64,000 nucleotides of DNA from Gordonia amarae NBRC 15530 (GCF_000241345.1 NZ_BAED01000019.1:1-64000); one strand, 5' to 3'; shown: positions 9,474-18,051, numbered from the stretch's first letter. A program made the numbers and translations. Notes: generated by a model not told the origin, from the letters alone.

Positions 9474-10673
9474 CTACTGGAGCCGTTCAGCGTTGCGGGC
9501 GACGGCTGTTCGCACAATCGTGCGCTGATCGAAGTCCAGCGCATTCCAGGCGCTGTCGTTGTGTTCGAGGACGTTTCGGGCCATGTCGATGACCAGATGG
9601 GCGACCGCATCCTCATTGAGGCCGGAGGTTCGGGCCAGTTTCCGCCAGTGGGCGATGGTGACCTCGGCGGCCATGCGGGCGCCGGCGATTCGCATCGCGA
9701 GTTTCTGGTCGTAGGCCGGGTACAGGCCGACCGGGACGACATCGTAGATCGGCGCAAACGTGATTCCGTTCTGCCCGAGCAGGATTGAGTAGTTCTTGGC
9801 GTGGGCGTCGGCGTTGCCGACGAGAGTGTTGAACGCCAGCTGCGTGAGAAACGACGTGACAAGCGTTCCTGAAGCATCGACGGGACGCAGGGTGTCGATC
9901 ACCTGCCTCGCGGTGACACCGTACTTGTTGTCGGGGCCGATCCCGCGCGCCTGCGCGAGATCCTCGGCGTGCAGGCGGCGGGGAAGTGGTCCCGTCTGTG
10001 CAGCGCGATCGAAGCGTTCGACGGCGAAAGCGTGTTGGTCGGCAACCCGAAGAATGCTCGCCGACGGTGCGCTGACGCCGACAGCACGTGCCAGGTTGAG
10101 TGCGGCGAGTTCGGCATCCTCGACTCCACGAAGGTCGGGGCGTCCGGGTTTGACGATATGGGTCGAGGGTACCGCTGCATTCGACCAGTACCAGTCGCCG
10201 TCGATCGCCGCGATGGCGAACTTTCCCTGTGTGCCGGCGAGTGAGAAGCGCGCCGGAAGGTCTCCTGGCGCCCATGCGTCAGGATCGTGCTTGATACTGC
10301 GAATACGGTCGGCTATATCACGGTCCAGCGCTGGATTCATCTCGGCTGCAATGGTTTTGGGTTCGGTATCGGCAGGTAGGAGAACCAGTCCGCCGGCGAT
10401 GTCGCCGCCCGCCTTCTGTAGTAGCTCGACGGTTTCGGTGCTGCGGGCGCCATAGGCGGCGGCCAGGCGCACACGGGTGTGCTCGTGATCAGGAAGAAGG
10501 TTCTCCAGGAAGCTCGCGGCGGCTCGCCTGGTCGCGCTGCCCTCACGTGGTAGTGACAGCGATATGGGAGTCTCCGGCGCGTCCTCGTCGTAGCGGAACA
10601 CCGTCGCATCGGCATCGATGATGAATCGCCCGACGTGCCGGTTGTCGAGCCATGCTTCGAGGTACCGGGTCAC
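9474..10673 (-). CDS. hipA: HipA-family serine/threonine kinase toxin
   Basis: A 399-residue HipA-like protein, about the length of E. coli HipA. In E. coli, HipA phosphorylates GltX and causes growth arrest; the target here cannot be read from sequence. The N-terminal HipA_N subdomain (residues 1-100) is followed by the nucleotide-binding segment FSLAGTQGKFA, the lysine segment THIVKPG, VERFDR and the catalytic loop QLAFNTLVGNADAHAKNYS. IYDVVP fits the metal-binding Asp. All expected kinase motifs look intact. Its GTG start overlaps the stop of the upstream antitoxin gene by 4 bp (GTGA on the minus strand, 10670-10673), the usual antitoxin-first order. Confidence 0.85.
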   Translation of the reverse strand: MTRYLEAWLDNRHVGRFIIDADATVFRYDEDAPETPISLSLPREGSATRRAAASFLENLLPDHEHTRVRLAAAYGARSTETVELLQKAGGDIAGGLVLLPADTEPKTIAAEMNPALDRDIADRIRSIKHDPDAWAPGDLPARFSLAGTQGKFAIAAIDGDWYWSNAAVPSTHIVKPGRPDLRGVEDAELAALNLARAVGVSAPSASILRVADQHAFAVERFDRAAQTGPLPRRLHAEDLAQARGIGPDNKYGVTARQVIDTLRPVDASGTLVTSFLTQLAFNTLVGNADAHAKNYSILLGQNGITFAPIYDVVPVGLYPAYDQKLAMRIAGARMAAEVTIAHWRKLARTSGLNEDAVAHLVIDMARNVLEHNDSAWNALDFDQRTIVRTAVARNAERLQ

Positions 10674-11296
10674 GGTGTGGCCTGTAGATCCGGCAGTGCG
10701 GTGGGTTCGACATCGAGGGCACGCAGGGTACGGCGGACCGCACGAAGCGGTGCCGGTCTGCCTCTTTCGATCAGCCGGACGTCGGCAGGGTCGGTGCCGG
10801 CGGTGTCGGCGAGTTGATGCACCGACCAGCCCCGGATCGTGCGTTCGGTGGCGACGACGTCGGCGAGCTCATCGGGATCGCGCAGATATTCGTAACGATG
10901 CTGACTGACGGAGTACCGAATGTAGTCTGTGTTGCCCTCTGCTGCGTTGGCGATGAGTTGGGTCTCGAACAGGCCGCTGTCGTCGTGGGGGCTGCCGGCC
11001 CACCAGTCCGACAGCAGGGGAGCGGGGTCGTCGGTGGCACGCAGTGCGCGGATACGGGCAGCGGTCCGCGCGCGATCGGTACCCGACAGCCCGCGCAGCG
11101 TCCGGTACTGGAGTGCGTGAACAAGCATTCGCCGGGAGCGAGTGGAGAGGGGGCGGCTGTGACGGGGTGAGTCCGGCAACGTCTCCACCTGCCACGACGT
11201 CCCGACCTTGGTGGCCTTGACCTGTCCGGCCGCGATCAGCGCTCGCACCCGGCGCGGGGTGACACCGAGACGGTCCGCGGCTTCGGCGACATCCAT
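10670..11296 (-). CDS. hipB: HipB-like antitoxin with two helix-turn-helix domains
   Basis: A 208-residue protein upstream of and overlapping hipA. Residues 1-45 (MDVAEAADRLGVTPRRVRALIAAG...) are a MerR/excisionase-type helix-turn-helix. Residues 145-205 (VVATERTIRGWSVHQLADTAGTDPADVRLIERG...) are an XRE-type helix-turn-helix as in HipB. Classical HipB is about 90 residues with only the second kind, so this antitoxin carries an extra DNA-binding domain and a roughly 95-residue middle region. I chose the ATG at 11296 because the motif begins there and a TATACT box ends 6 nt upstream. A longer in-frame form from 11329 would place the promoter inside the gene. Confidence 0.75.
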   Translation of the reverse strand: MDVAEAADRLGVTPRRVRALIAAGQVKATKVGTSWQVETLPDSPRHSRPLSTRSRRMLVHALQYRTLRGLSGTDRARTAARIRALRATDDPAPLLSDWWAGSPHDDSGLFETQLIANAAEGNTDYIRYSVSQHRYEYLRDPDELADVVATERTIRGWSVHQLADTAGTDPADVRLIERGRPAPLRAVRRTLRALDVEPTALPDLQATP

Positions 11297-11302
11297 TGCA
11301 CA

Positions 11303-11308
11303 AGTATA
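11303..11308 (-). promoter_or_regulatory. -10 box (TATACT) for hipBA, leaderless layout
   Basis: TATACT lies 6 nt upstream of the hipB ATG at 11296, so the transcript should begin at or next to the start codon. No good -35 is visible at 17 bp. Confidence 0.6.
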
Positions 11309-11360
11309 CCGTTGAGGAGGCCGATCCACGGCTGGCCGGACTCACTGGGAACTGGCGGGC

Positions 11361-11374
11361 GATATCGCGATATC
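11361..11374. promoter_or_regulatory. Perfect 14-bp palindrome GATATCGCGATATC, likely VapB operator
   Basis: This is a self-complementary 14-mer in the 100-bp gap between divergent hipBA and vapBC, ending 22 bp before the vapB start. Its AT-rich character stands out locally. Ribbon-helix-helix VapB antitoxins usually repress their own operon through such palindromes. Confidence 0.6.
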
Positions 11375-11396
11375 ATTGCCGGTGGAGGTGGTTGTC

Positions 11397-11621
11397 GTGA
11401 CGAATGTGCTGATCAGGGGGATCAGTGAGGCTGCGGTCGAGCGCATTGACGCCGAGGCGTCAGCGTTGGGACTGTCCCGCAATGAGTATCTGCGGCGAAA
11501 GCTCGAAGGCACTGCGATGGTGCCTACTGACGTTTCGGTGACGGCCGGTGATTGGCAACGGTCGGCAGAGACGTTCGCCGATCTGGCGGATCCGGACGTG
11601 ATGGACGCCGCGTGGCGGTGA
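11397..11621 (+). CDS. vapB: VapB-family antitoxin (ribbon-helix-helix)
   Basis: A 74-residue antitoxin. Residues 1-40 ([38 protein letters not shown]) are a typical RHH DNA-binding domain. The C-terminal part ends [15 protein letters not shown], the usual toxin-neutralising tail of this VapB group. The GTG at 11397 is preferred because GGAGG lies about 8 nt upstream; an earlier in-frame start at 11376 would put that Shine-Dalgarno sequence inside the gene. The stop overlaps the vapC GTG by 4 bp (11618-11621). Confidence 0.8.
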   Translation: MTNVLIRGISEAAVERIDAEASALGLSRNEYLRRKLEGTAMVPTDVSVTAGDWQRSAETFADLADPDVMDAAWR

Positions 11622-12031
11622 CGAGTTGGCTGATCGATAAGTCGGCCTACGCCAGAATGCAGATGGGGCAGGCGGCGCGGCTCGACGAATGGAACGCACG
11701 CATCGAGCGCGGCCTCGTGCGGATGTCGACGGTGACCCGTCTGGAACTGGGATTTTCGGTGCGGTCGGGGGAGTCCGGGCGTCGTGCGTTCGTGATCCCG
11801 CCGCTGTCGCTCATGCCGATCGAGCACCTGACGCCGGCGATGGAGGATCGAGCGTTCGAGGTGCAGATGATGCTTGCTGATCGGGGACAGCATCGTGCCC
11901 CGTCAATCCCGGATCTGTTGATCGCGGCAACCGCGGAAAAACTGGGGCTCACGGTTCTTGCGGTCGACAAGGACTTCGATCTGATCGCCGACATCACCGG
12001 GCAGACAGTGGAGACTTTGGCGTCGACATGA
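11618..12031 (+). CDS. vapC: VapC-family PIN-domain ribonuclease toxin
   Basis: A 137-residue PIN-domain protein. The acidic metal-binding residues expected of VapC are present: Asp in the N-terminal [10 protein letters not shown], Glu in TRLELGF, Asp in [12 protein letters not shown] and Asp in [12 protein letters not shown]. VapC toxins cleave specific tRNA or rRNA targets and are held inactive by VapB; the target here is unknown. The start is taken as the GTG overlapping the vapB stop, since members of this group begin with a short V/M-T-x-W-L-I-D-K sequence. The system looks complete and active. Confidence 0.85.
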   Translation: MTSWLIDKSAYARMQMGQAARLDEWNARIERGLVRMSTVTRLELGFSVRSGESGRRAFVIPPLSLMPIEHLTPAMEDRAFEVQMMLADRGQHRAPSIPDLLIAATAEKLGLTVLAVDKDFDLIADITGQTVETLAST

Positions 12032-12071
12032 TTCTGCTGCCGGTAGCCGGACACCAGCGAAGTCGCATGTC

Positions 12072-12102
12072 GCTGTCAGCCCCGGAATCCGGAGCTGGCA
12101 GC
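12072..12102. terminator. Hairpin between convergent vapC and fabH
   Basis: GCTGTCAGCCCCGG (12072-12085) and CCGGAGCTGGCAGC (12089-12102) pair at 12 of 14 positions around AAT. The hairpin sits between two convergent genes and probably serves both. No long T-run follows. Confidence 0.5.
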
Positions 12103-12122
12103 AATATTCACGATCACCGGGA

Positions 12123-13142
12123 TCAGACGGTGGGGGCGGGCGGCATGGCGACGACCTGGCCCGAATAGCTCAGGCCCGCACCGTAACCGAGCAGCAGGGC
12201 GGTGTCTCCGGGCTTGGCGCGGCCCGATTTGAGCAGGTCGTACATCGCCAGCGGGATCGAGGCGGCGGCGGTGTTGCCGGTGTATTCGATGTTGTCGGCG
12301 ACGGGAACCCCGTCGCGCATCTTCAGGTTCTTCGCCAGGAGTTCGTTGATGCGGGCGTTGGCCTGGTGCGGCACGAACACGTCGAGGTCGTCGGCGGTGA
12401 TGCCGGTGAGTTCCAGGGTGCGCTTGGCTACTTTGCTCATCTCGAAAGCGGCCCAACGGAATACGGCGGTGCCGTTCATCCGCATGTAGGGGCGGTCGGT
12501 GTGGCTGGCGCCGAGCAGGTAGTCCTTCCAGTCCATCGACTGATGGATCAGTTCGCTCTGCGAGCCCTCGCTGCCCCACACCACCGGCCCGACCTGCCGG
12601 GTGGGGGTGGGGCCGACGACGACCGCGCCCGCGCCGTCGCCGAAGATGAAGCTCACCCCGGGGTCGGTCATATCCAGCGACATCGAGATCTCCTCGGCCC
12701 CGATCACCAGCACGCGGGTGGCGCTGCCGGAGCGGATCATGTCCTGCGCCAACGACATCGCGTAGCCGAACCCGGCACAGCCCACACTCACATCCATCGC
12801 GGGCACCCCGTTGGCACCGACCGCGGTGGCCACCGGCGGCGCGGCCGAGGGGATACAGCGTCCGTGGGTGCTGGTGGCCAGGAGCAGGGCGTCGATATCG
12901 GCGCCGGTCAGTCCCGAATTGGCGAGCGCGGCCCGGCCTGCCTCCACCGACATGGTGGTGATGCTCTCGTCGCGACCACAGAAGCGGCGGCTTTTGATGC
13001 CGGTGCGGGTGTAGATCCACTCGCTGTCCACGTCGAGGTTCGCGCAGATCTCGTCGTTGGCGACCAGTCGCTGGGGACGGTACGCACCGATTCCGAGGAT
13101 GCCGATGTTGTTCGTTCCGGTAGGAGTCGCGAACGTGACCAT
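12123..13142 (-). CDS. fabH: Beta-ketoacyl-ACP synthase III family protein (FabH-like)
   Basis: A 339-residue thiolase-fold condensing enzyme. It has the FabH catalytic triad: Cys in MDVSVGCAGFGYAMS, His in FVPHQANARINE and Asn in EYTGNTAAASIPLA. The start of the family pattern (GILGIGAYRPQRLVANDEIC, DSEWIYTRTGIKSRRF) is intact. FabH condenses acyl-CoA with malonyl-ACP to start or extend fatty acid chains; in mycobacteria it links FAS-I products to FAS-II. It is monocistronic and lies 3 kb from the PUFA-like synthase, but nothing shows that the two work together. The ATG at 13142 fits family length, with AGGA 12 nt upstream. An ATG at 13184 would add 14 residues (MTPLHVDSKGQPTS) and cannot be excluded. 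Confidence 0.85.
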   Translation of the reverse strand: MVTFATPTGTNNIGILGIGAYRPQRLVANDEICANLDVDSEWIYTRTGIKSRRFCGRDESITTMSVEAGRAALANSGLTGADIDALLLATSTHGRCIPSAAPPVATAVGANGVPAMDVSVGCAGFGYAMSLAQDMIRSGSATRVLVIGAEEISMSLDMTDPGVSFIFGDGAGAVVVGPTPTRQVGPVVWGSEGSQSELIHQSMDWKDYLLGASHTDRPYMRMNGTAVFRWAAFEMSKVAKRTLELTGITADDLDVFVPHQANARINELLAKNLKMRDGVPVADNIEYTGNTAAASIPLAMYDLLKSGRAKPGDTALLLGYGAGLSYSGQVVAMPPAPTV

Positions 13143-13306
13143 GGAGGTGGGTTGTCCTTTGCTGTCGACGTGGAGCGGCGTCATATGAGAGCTATGCCCT
13201 GCTGCTGAACCTAGTAGATGGCGGTCACACAGTCGCAGGCAGGTTGTCCGCGGGCCGAACGTGCTTCGGGTGTCGCCCACAGTTGCCCTCGGTGGGTCAC
13301 ACTTGG

Positions 13307-14206
13307 ATGATGACGCGTCCTCGTTTCCGCATGCTGGCCGCTGTGATCGTGATCGGAGCGATTGTGCTCGGCGGTGCGTTGATCGCGGTCGAGAGGCGGG
13401 CACCCGAGGCCCACGGCGAGCCCGCGATCAAGGTCGGGACATCGACGCATTCGCTGACGTTCGGTGGCCTCGATCGCAGCTTCCGGATCTATCGCCCGGC
13501 GACCGCGGCGCGGCGTGCGCCGCTGGTGGTGGTCCTGCACGGAGGTTTCGGATCGGCCCGCCAGGCCGAGAAGGCGTACGGCTGGGATCAGCAGGCCGAG
13601 GCCGGTGGCTTCGTCGTCGCCTACCCCGACGCGGTGCGCAGGTCCTGGAACGCGGGAAGCTGCTGCGGCGGGGCGGCGTCGGCGAACCTCAACGACGTCG
13701 GATTCGTCGACGCGGTGGTGCGCACAATCGCCCGCCTCACCCCGATAGATTCCCGGCGCGTCTACGCGACCGGAATGTCCAACGGAGCCATGCTCGCTCT
13801 GCGAATTGCCTGCGAGAGCACGACCTTCGCCGCGGTCGCGCCGGTGGCGGGCACGCTGGTGACGGCATGCCCGGCGCCCCGGAAGATGTCGGTCCTGCAG
13901 GTTCACGGGACCGCCGATCCACGAGTGCCCTACGGCGGTGGTCCGGGGCAGGCGTTCAGTCTCGACGGTAAGGCCAGAGTCGACGGACCGGCGATCCCCG
14001 CGGTGAACGCCACGTTCCGGGCCGCCAATGGCTGTGCACCGCCCCGGACTACGGTGACCGGCACGGTCACCACGTCCAGCGCGCAGTGTCCCGGTGGACG
14101 AGAGGTGCGGCTGGTGAGTCTTGCCGGCGGCGGTCACGACTGGCCGACGTCGCCGTACCACGCCACCGCCGAGATCTGGCGGTTCTTCGCCGCGCACCCG
14201 CGCTGA
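13307..14206 (+). CDS. Secreted LpqC-like esterase (PHB depolymerase/feruloyl esterase family)
   Basis: An alpha/beta-hydrolase of about 299 residues with an N-terminal signal-anchor (LAAVIVIGAIVLGGALIAV). The oxyanion segment LHGGFG, nucleophile GMSNGAM, acid HGTADPRVP and base His in GGGHDWP are all present. The paired cysteines in NAGSCCGGAAS are typical of esterase family 1 (polyhydroxybutyrate depolymerase, acetylxylan or feruloyl esterases). No lipobox is evident, so it is probably membrane-anchored or secreted rather than a lipoprotein like mycobacterial LpqC. The substrate is unknown. There are two adjacent ATGs (13307, 13310). The gene is divergent from fabH. Confidence 0.75.
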   Translation: MMTRPRFRMLAAVIVIGAIVLGGALIAVERRAPEAHGEPAIKVGTSTHSLTFGGLDRSFRIYRPATAARRAPLVVVLHGGFGSARQAEKAYGWDQQAEAGGFVVAYPDAVRRSWNAGSCCGGAASANLNDVGFVDAVVRTIARLTPIDSRRVYATGMSNGAMLALRIACESTTFAAVAPVAGTLVTACPAPRKMSVLQVHGTADPRVPYGGGPGQAFSLDGKARVDGPAIPAVNATFRAANGCAPPRTTVTGTVTTSSAQCPGGREVRLVSLAGGGHDWPTSPYHATAEIWRFFAAHPR

Positions 14207-14284
14207 GGGCAGATTCGGTACCCGTGTCCGGGGCGGTGTGTTCCGCTGTGGGGATCCCGTGATCGGGGTCACTATGCGGCAGCG

Positions 14285-14290
14285 TACGTT
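14285..14290 (+). promoter_or_regulatory. -10 box (TACGTT), leaderless layout for the type-B carboxylesterase
   Basis: TACGTT is followed by exactly 6 nt and then the ATG at 14297. No Shine-Dalgarno sequence is present. Confidence 0.5.
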
Positions 14291-14296
14291 CAGACG

Positions 14297-15763
14297 ATGA
14301 CCGAAGTGAAGACAAGTTCAGGTTTCGTCCGGGGAACCGTCGTCGACGGGGTCGCCTCCTTCAAGGGAGTGCCGTTCGCCGCGCCACCGGTGGGGGATCG
14401 CCGGTTCCGGGCACCGGAACCGCCGGAGCCGTGGGACGGGGTGCGTGATGCGCTCGACTACGGGCACACAGCACCGCAGGGCGATTACCCGCCGCCGATC
14501 GATAAACTGCTCGCCAACGTCGTCAACGACGGCGATGACTATCTGAACCTCAACGTGTGGACACCCGAGCAGGCCATCGGCGGCGACCCGCGGCCGGTCA
14601 TGGTGTGGATCCACGGCGGCGCCTTCGTGAACGGATCAGGCGGAATCTACGACGGCACGACCTTCGCCCGTGACGGCGTCGTCATGGTGTCCATCAACTA
14701 TCGCCTCGGCGTCAACGGCTTCCTCTGGTTTGGCGAGGGCACACCCAATCTGGGAATCCTCGACCAGATCGCGGCTCTGGAGTGGGTGCGTGACAACATC
14801 CGGGCATTCGGCGGTGACCCCGACAAGGTGACCATCTTCGGTGAGTCCGCCGGCGGAATGAGCACCGCGACACTACTGGCCGCCCCCGCCGCCCGAGGAT
14901 TGTTCAGTCGTGCGATCGTGCAGTCCGGCGGTGGCCATATCGCGATGAGCCCTGGCAGCGCGGTCAAGGTGGCCCGCAGGTACGCCAAGATCCTCGGCGT
15001 GGAACCGAACCGCGAGGCCGTCGCGGCCGCCGATCCCCAGGCGATTCTCGCCGCACAATCGGCGCTGGCGGCGGAGGTGAGCAAGAAGCCGTTCAAACGC
15101 CTGTGGGGTGACGTCGCCGCCAACCATCTGCCGTTCGAACCGGTCATCGACGGCACCATCGTTCCCGGCCTGCCCGAGACGGCGATCGCGGCCGGCGCGA
15201 GCTCGGATGTCGGTTTGATGGTCGGTTCCAATGCCCACGAGGGCAGGTTGTTTCTGGCGCCGACCGGATCAGCTCCGAAGGTGCCGCCGTTCGTGCCTTA
15301 TGTGTATGCGCGCACTGCCGGGGCCAAGAAGCCCGCGGCCACGGTCAAGGCCTACCGCAAGCACCGTTCCGACGAGTCCTGGGGCGACCTGACAGCCGCC
15401 TTCATGACCGACGCCTACTTCCGCGCTCCCGCGCTCCGGCTGGCCGAGAGTCATCCCGGAACCTACGTGTACGAGTTCCAGTGGGAATCACCGCAGGTCC
15501 CGGGATTGGGGTCCTGCCATGCGCTGGAGGTGCCGTTCGTTTTCGACAGCCTGGACGGAGCGAAATACAGTGCGCTGACCGGTCCGTCGGCACCCAAGGG
15601 GCTGGCGGCCGCCATGCACAAGGCATGGATCGATTTCGCCGTCACCGGTGATCCCGGCTGGCCCGCCTACGACCACACCACCCGCTCGACGATGGTGTTC
15701 AACACCACCTCGGGTGTGCAGTCCGATCCGCGTCCGCATGACAGGCGGCACTGGGAACGCTGA
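14297..15763 (+). CDS. Type-B carboxylesterase
   Basis: A 488-residue carboxylesterase/lipase family protein. It has the characteristic SFKGVPFAAPPVGDRRF start, DYLNLNVWTP, the oxyanion segment MVWIHGGAF, the nucleophile FGESAGGMS and a late catalytic His in GSCHALEVPFVF. No signal peptide is visible, so it is probably cytoplasmic. It would hydrolyse carboxylic esters; related actinobacterial enzymes act on p-nitrobenzyl or xenobiotic esters, but the natural substrate is not known. It is a stand-alone gene with its own leaderless-type promoter and a strong hairpin after it. Confidence 0.85.
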   Translation: MTEVKTSSGFVRGTVVDGVASFKGVPFAAPPVGDRRFRAPEPPEPWDGVRDALDYGHTAPQGDYPPPIDKLLANVVNDGDDYLNLNVWTPEQAIGGDPRPVMVWIHGGAFVNGSGGIYDGTTFARDGVVMVSINYRLGVNGFLWFGEGTPNLGILDQIAALEWVRDNIRAFGGDPDKVTIFGESAGGMSTATLLAAPAARGLFSRAIVQSGGGHIAMSPGSAVKVARRYAKILGVEPNREAVAAADPQAILAAQSALAAEVSKKPFKRLWGDVAANHLPFEPVIDGTIVPGLPETAIAAGASSDVGLMVGSNAHEGRLFLAPTGSAPKVPPFVPYVYARTAGAKKPAATVKAYRKHRSDESWGDLTAAFMTDAYFRAPALRLAESHPGTYVYEFQWESPQVPGLGSCHALEVPFVFDSLDGAKYSALTGPSAPKGLAAAMHKAWIDFAVTGDPGWPAYDHTTRSTMVFNTTSGVQSDPRPHDRRHWER

Positions 15764-15773
15764 CCGGTGTCCG

Positions 15774-15810
15774 GGTGGGAGCCGCCGCCCTTCGGCGTGC
15801 GGCTCCCACC
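15774..15810. terminator. 12-bp stem hairpin after the carboxylesterase gene
   Basis: GGTGGGAGCCGC (15774-15785) and GCGGCTCCCACC (15799-15810) pair perfectly; the 13-nt loop can form a further small CGCC/GGCG helix. No T-run follows. It ends the esterase transcript. Confidence 0.6.
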
Positions 15811-15893
15811 GAACCCGGCGTCGCGGGATGATTCGTGGCCCGCTGCGGTGTGCCGTCTTGCGATGGTGACCTCGGGCGGCCACGCTTGCTGGA

Positions 15894-16343
15894 ATGAGCA
15901 AGAGCAAGGATCCCAGCGGCGGCATTCTCGACGCGGCCGCCCGTAAACTCCGGCTGCCGTTCGGCGCGCCCGTCTTCATCGACCGCATCGTCTCCGGCAG
16001 TGTCGACGAGGCGGGCCGGCGCACCGTGCAGATGCTCATCAACACCTGGGATCTCGCCGAAGGCGGTCCGTTCGCCGCGCAGGCCATCTCCGCCGGAGGC
16101 ATGGCCAAGACCGTCGAGGTGGTCTACGACAGCCTGATCGGTCCCATCTTCGGACCGCTGCTCAAACGTCTCGGCGCCGACGACGTGACCAGGCGGGCCG
16201 GTCTGTGCGCCACCCAGCTCGTCGGGGTCGGTGTGGTGCGCTATGTGGCGCGCGCCGAACCGATCAGGTCGATGACCCCCGAAGAACTCGCCGACGCCAT
16301 CGCCCCGACCCTGCAGCGCTACCTCATCGGCGACATCTCCTGA
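15894..16343 (+). CDS. Stand-alone TetR C-terminal-domain protein (no helix-turn-helix)
   Basis: A 149-residue protein whose whole length matches the ligand-binding/dimerisation half of one TetR subgroup. Diagnostic segments are RRAGLCATQLVGVGVVRYVARAEPIRSM and an end LQRYLIGDIS. The first residues (MSKSKDPSGGILDAAARKLRLPFGAPVFI) do not form a TetR helix-turn-helix. The 130 bp upstream hold only a hairpin, so the DNA-binding half is not simply in another frame. It may be a small-molecule-binding or heterodimerising protein, or a remnant. It lies 58 bp upstream of the ABC exporter operon on the same strand and may be linked to it. Confidence 0.6.
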   Translation: MSKSKDPSGGILDAAARKLRLPFGAPVFIDRIVSGSVDEAGRRTVQMLINTWDLAEGGPFAAQAISAGGMAKTVEVVYDSLIGPIFGPLLKRLGADDVTRRAGLCATQLVGVGVVRYVARAEPIRSMTPEELADAIAPTLQRYLIGDIS

Positions 16344-16401
16344 CCCCGCCCCGGCTTTTCCGTTGCGCGCCGGTGCCGTGACCGGTTAACGTCACGCCCC
16401 T

Positions 16402-17211
16402 ATGCGCGCACACGGGGGTATGCCATATTGGCGGCTGTTCCGGGCGGGGTGGCGACGGCAATCCACCTACCGGCTGGCCGCGCTCGGCGGCTTGATCGCG
16501 AACGTGACCTTCGGTTTTCTCAAGGTCGCGTTGTTGCTGGCCACCGTCGACGCGGCCGGCGGATCGGTGCGCGGCTACGACGCCGCCACGATGAGCGCCT
16601 ACATCTGGGTGTCGCAGGGCCTGCTCGGCAGCATCAACCTCAACGGCCGCAGCGATCTCGCCGACCGGATCAAGGACGGATCGGTGGTGGTGGACCTGCT
16701 GCGCCCGGTGAACCTGGTCGCCGCGACGTACGCCGCAGAACTCGGCCGGGCACTGTTCTCCCTGATCCCGCGCGCCCTGCCCAGCATCGCGATCGGCGCG
16801 CTGGTCGTCGGGATGGCGATGCCCACCGAACCATGGCCGTACCTGCTCGGCCTGCTCAGCGTCGTGCTCGGCGCACTCATCTCCATCGCCGCGTGCTATC
16901 TCGTCGCGGTGAGCGGATTCTGGCTGGTCTAAACGCGCGGTATCCAGATCGCCTACATGGTGGCGTCGGGTTTTCTGGCGGGACTGTTCGTGCCGGTCCG
17001 ATTGTTCCCGGACTGGTTGCGCACCCTTGCCCACTGCACGCCGTTCCCGTCGACCCTGATGACGCCGGTCGACGTGCTCACCGGAATGAGCACAGGCCGC
17101 GACGCCGTCGTCGCCGTCCTCGTCCAGCTCGCCTGGCTGGCGGCGTTGGCGGTGGTGGGGGAACGGATGACCGTCCGTGGGCACCGGCACCTGGAAATCC
17201 AAGGCGGGTGA
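16402..17211 (+). pseudogene. ABC-2 type exporter permease 1, interrupted by in-frame TAA
   Basis: This is an ABC-2 family permease of the two-permease plus ATPase type. Membrane helices are visible before and after an in-frame TAA at 16930-16932 (codon 177). The text reads ...AVSGFWLV, stop, TRGIQIAYMVASGFLAGLFVPV... in one unbroken frame to TGA at 17209-17211. The family normally has an acidic residue at this point (FWLxDTRG-like), so GAA to TAA is a plausible single change. The restored protein would be 269 residues, a normal length. It is the first gene of an operon with permease 2 (from 17220) and an ATPase (from 18052). Confidence 0.75.
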
Positions 17212-17219
17212 GGCGGACC

Positions 17220-18029
17220 ATGACCTGGCAGGCCGACGTCGCCGCGTACCGGGCGGTCATCGGATCGCGGATGCGGTCGCAGCGCAGCCACCGCGGCAAC
17301 TTCCGGATCGACTTGACCAGCTCGTTGCTGGTCGGGCTGATCGAGCTGGCCGAGGTGTGGGTGCTGTTCCACAACGTGCCGCGCATCGGTGGTGTCGGGT
17401 TCACCGAGATGCTGCTGGTGTTCGGCCTCGCCGATTGCGCGTACTCGGTGGCCGACATGATCTTCGGGCACTGCGACCGGCTGCCCGACTTCATCCGGGC
17501 CGGCACCCTCGACGCCTTCTACCTGCGGCCCCAGCCGGTGCTGCTGCAGCTGATCACGAGCGATATCAGTCTGCGGCGCCTGGCCCGCACCGTGGTCGGT
17601 CTGGTGGCGCTCACCGCCGGCCTGTGCCTGGCCGACATCGACTGGTCGGTGGCGAAGGCGGCGCTGGTGGTGCTGGCGGTGGCCTGCGGGTTCGCGATCT
17701 TCGCGGCCGCCTTTGTGTGGGCGGCGGGCATGCAGTTTTTCCTCATCGACGGCGCCGAGGCCACCAACGCGGTCGTGTACGGCGGCCGGTACGCGGCATC
17801 CCAGCCCGCATCGGTGTGGAACAAGCCCCTGAAGGTGTTGTTCGTCTTCGCCTTCCCGATGGCGTTCACCGCCTATCTGCCCGCCGTGCAACTGCTGGGT
17901 CTGCCGGGACCGTCATGGCTGCCGTCGTGGCTGGGCTGGTGCGGCCCGGTCGCCGCGGTCTGGGCGTGGCTGCTGGCGCTGCTCACCTGGCGTGTCGGGG
18001 TACGTCACTACCAGGGCGGCGGAGGATGA
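17220..18029 (+). CDS. ABC-2 type exporter permease 2
   Basis: A 269-residue integral membrane protein starting MTWQADVAAYRAVIGSRMRSQRS, with about six hydrophobic segments. Examples are TSSLLVGLIELAEVWVLFHNV, AALVVLAVACGFAIFAAAFVWAAGM and CGPVAAVWAWLLALLTW. The internal segment GRYAASQPASVWNKPLKVLFVFAFPMAF is typical of this ABC-2 subfamily. It would pair with permease 1 to form the channel of an exporter of unknown substrate; related actinobacterial systems are annotated as daunorubicin-like or multidrug exporters. The frame is intact, unlike both partner genes. The ATPase gene begins 22 bp downstream. Confidence 0.8.
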   Translation: MTWQADVAAYRAVIGSRMRSQRSHRGNFRIDLTSSLLVGLIELAEVWVLFHNVPRIGGVGFTEMLLVFGLADCAYSVADMIFGHCDRLPDFIRAGTLDAFYLRPQPVLLQLITSDISLRRLARTVVGLVALTAGLCLADIDWSVAKAALVVLAVACGFAIFAAAFVWAAGMQFFLIDGAEATNAVVYGGRYAASQPASVWNKPLKVLFVFAFPMAFTAYLPAVQLLGLPGPSWLPSWLGWCGPVAAVWAWLLALLTWRVGVRHYQGGGG

Positions 18030-18051
18030 CCGAAACGGAACGGAGAACGGT

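Noticed and set aside
12366-13208. A 280-codon plus-strand open frame over fabH
   Set aside because: It is antisense to a gene with a complete catalytic triad and shows no domain or sensible composition.
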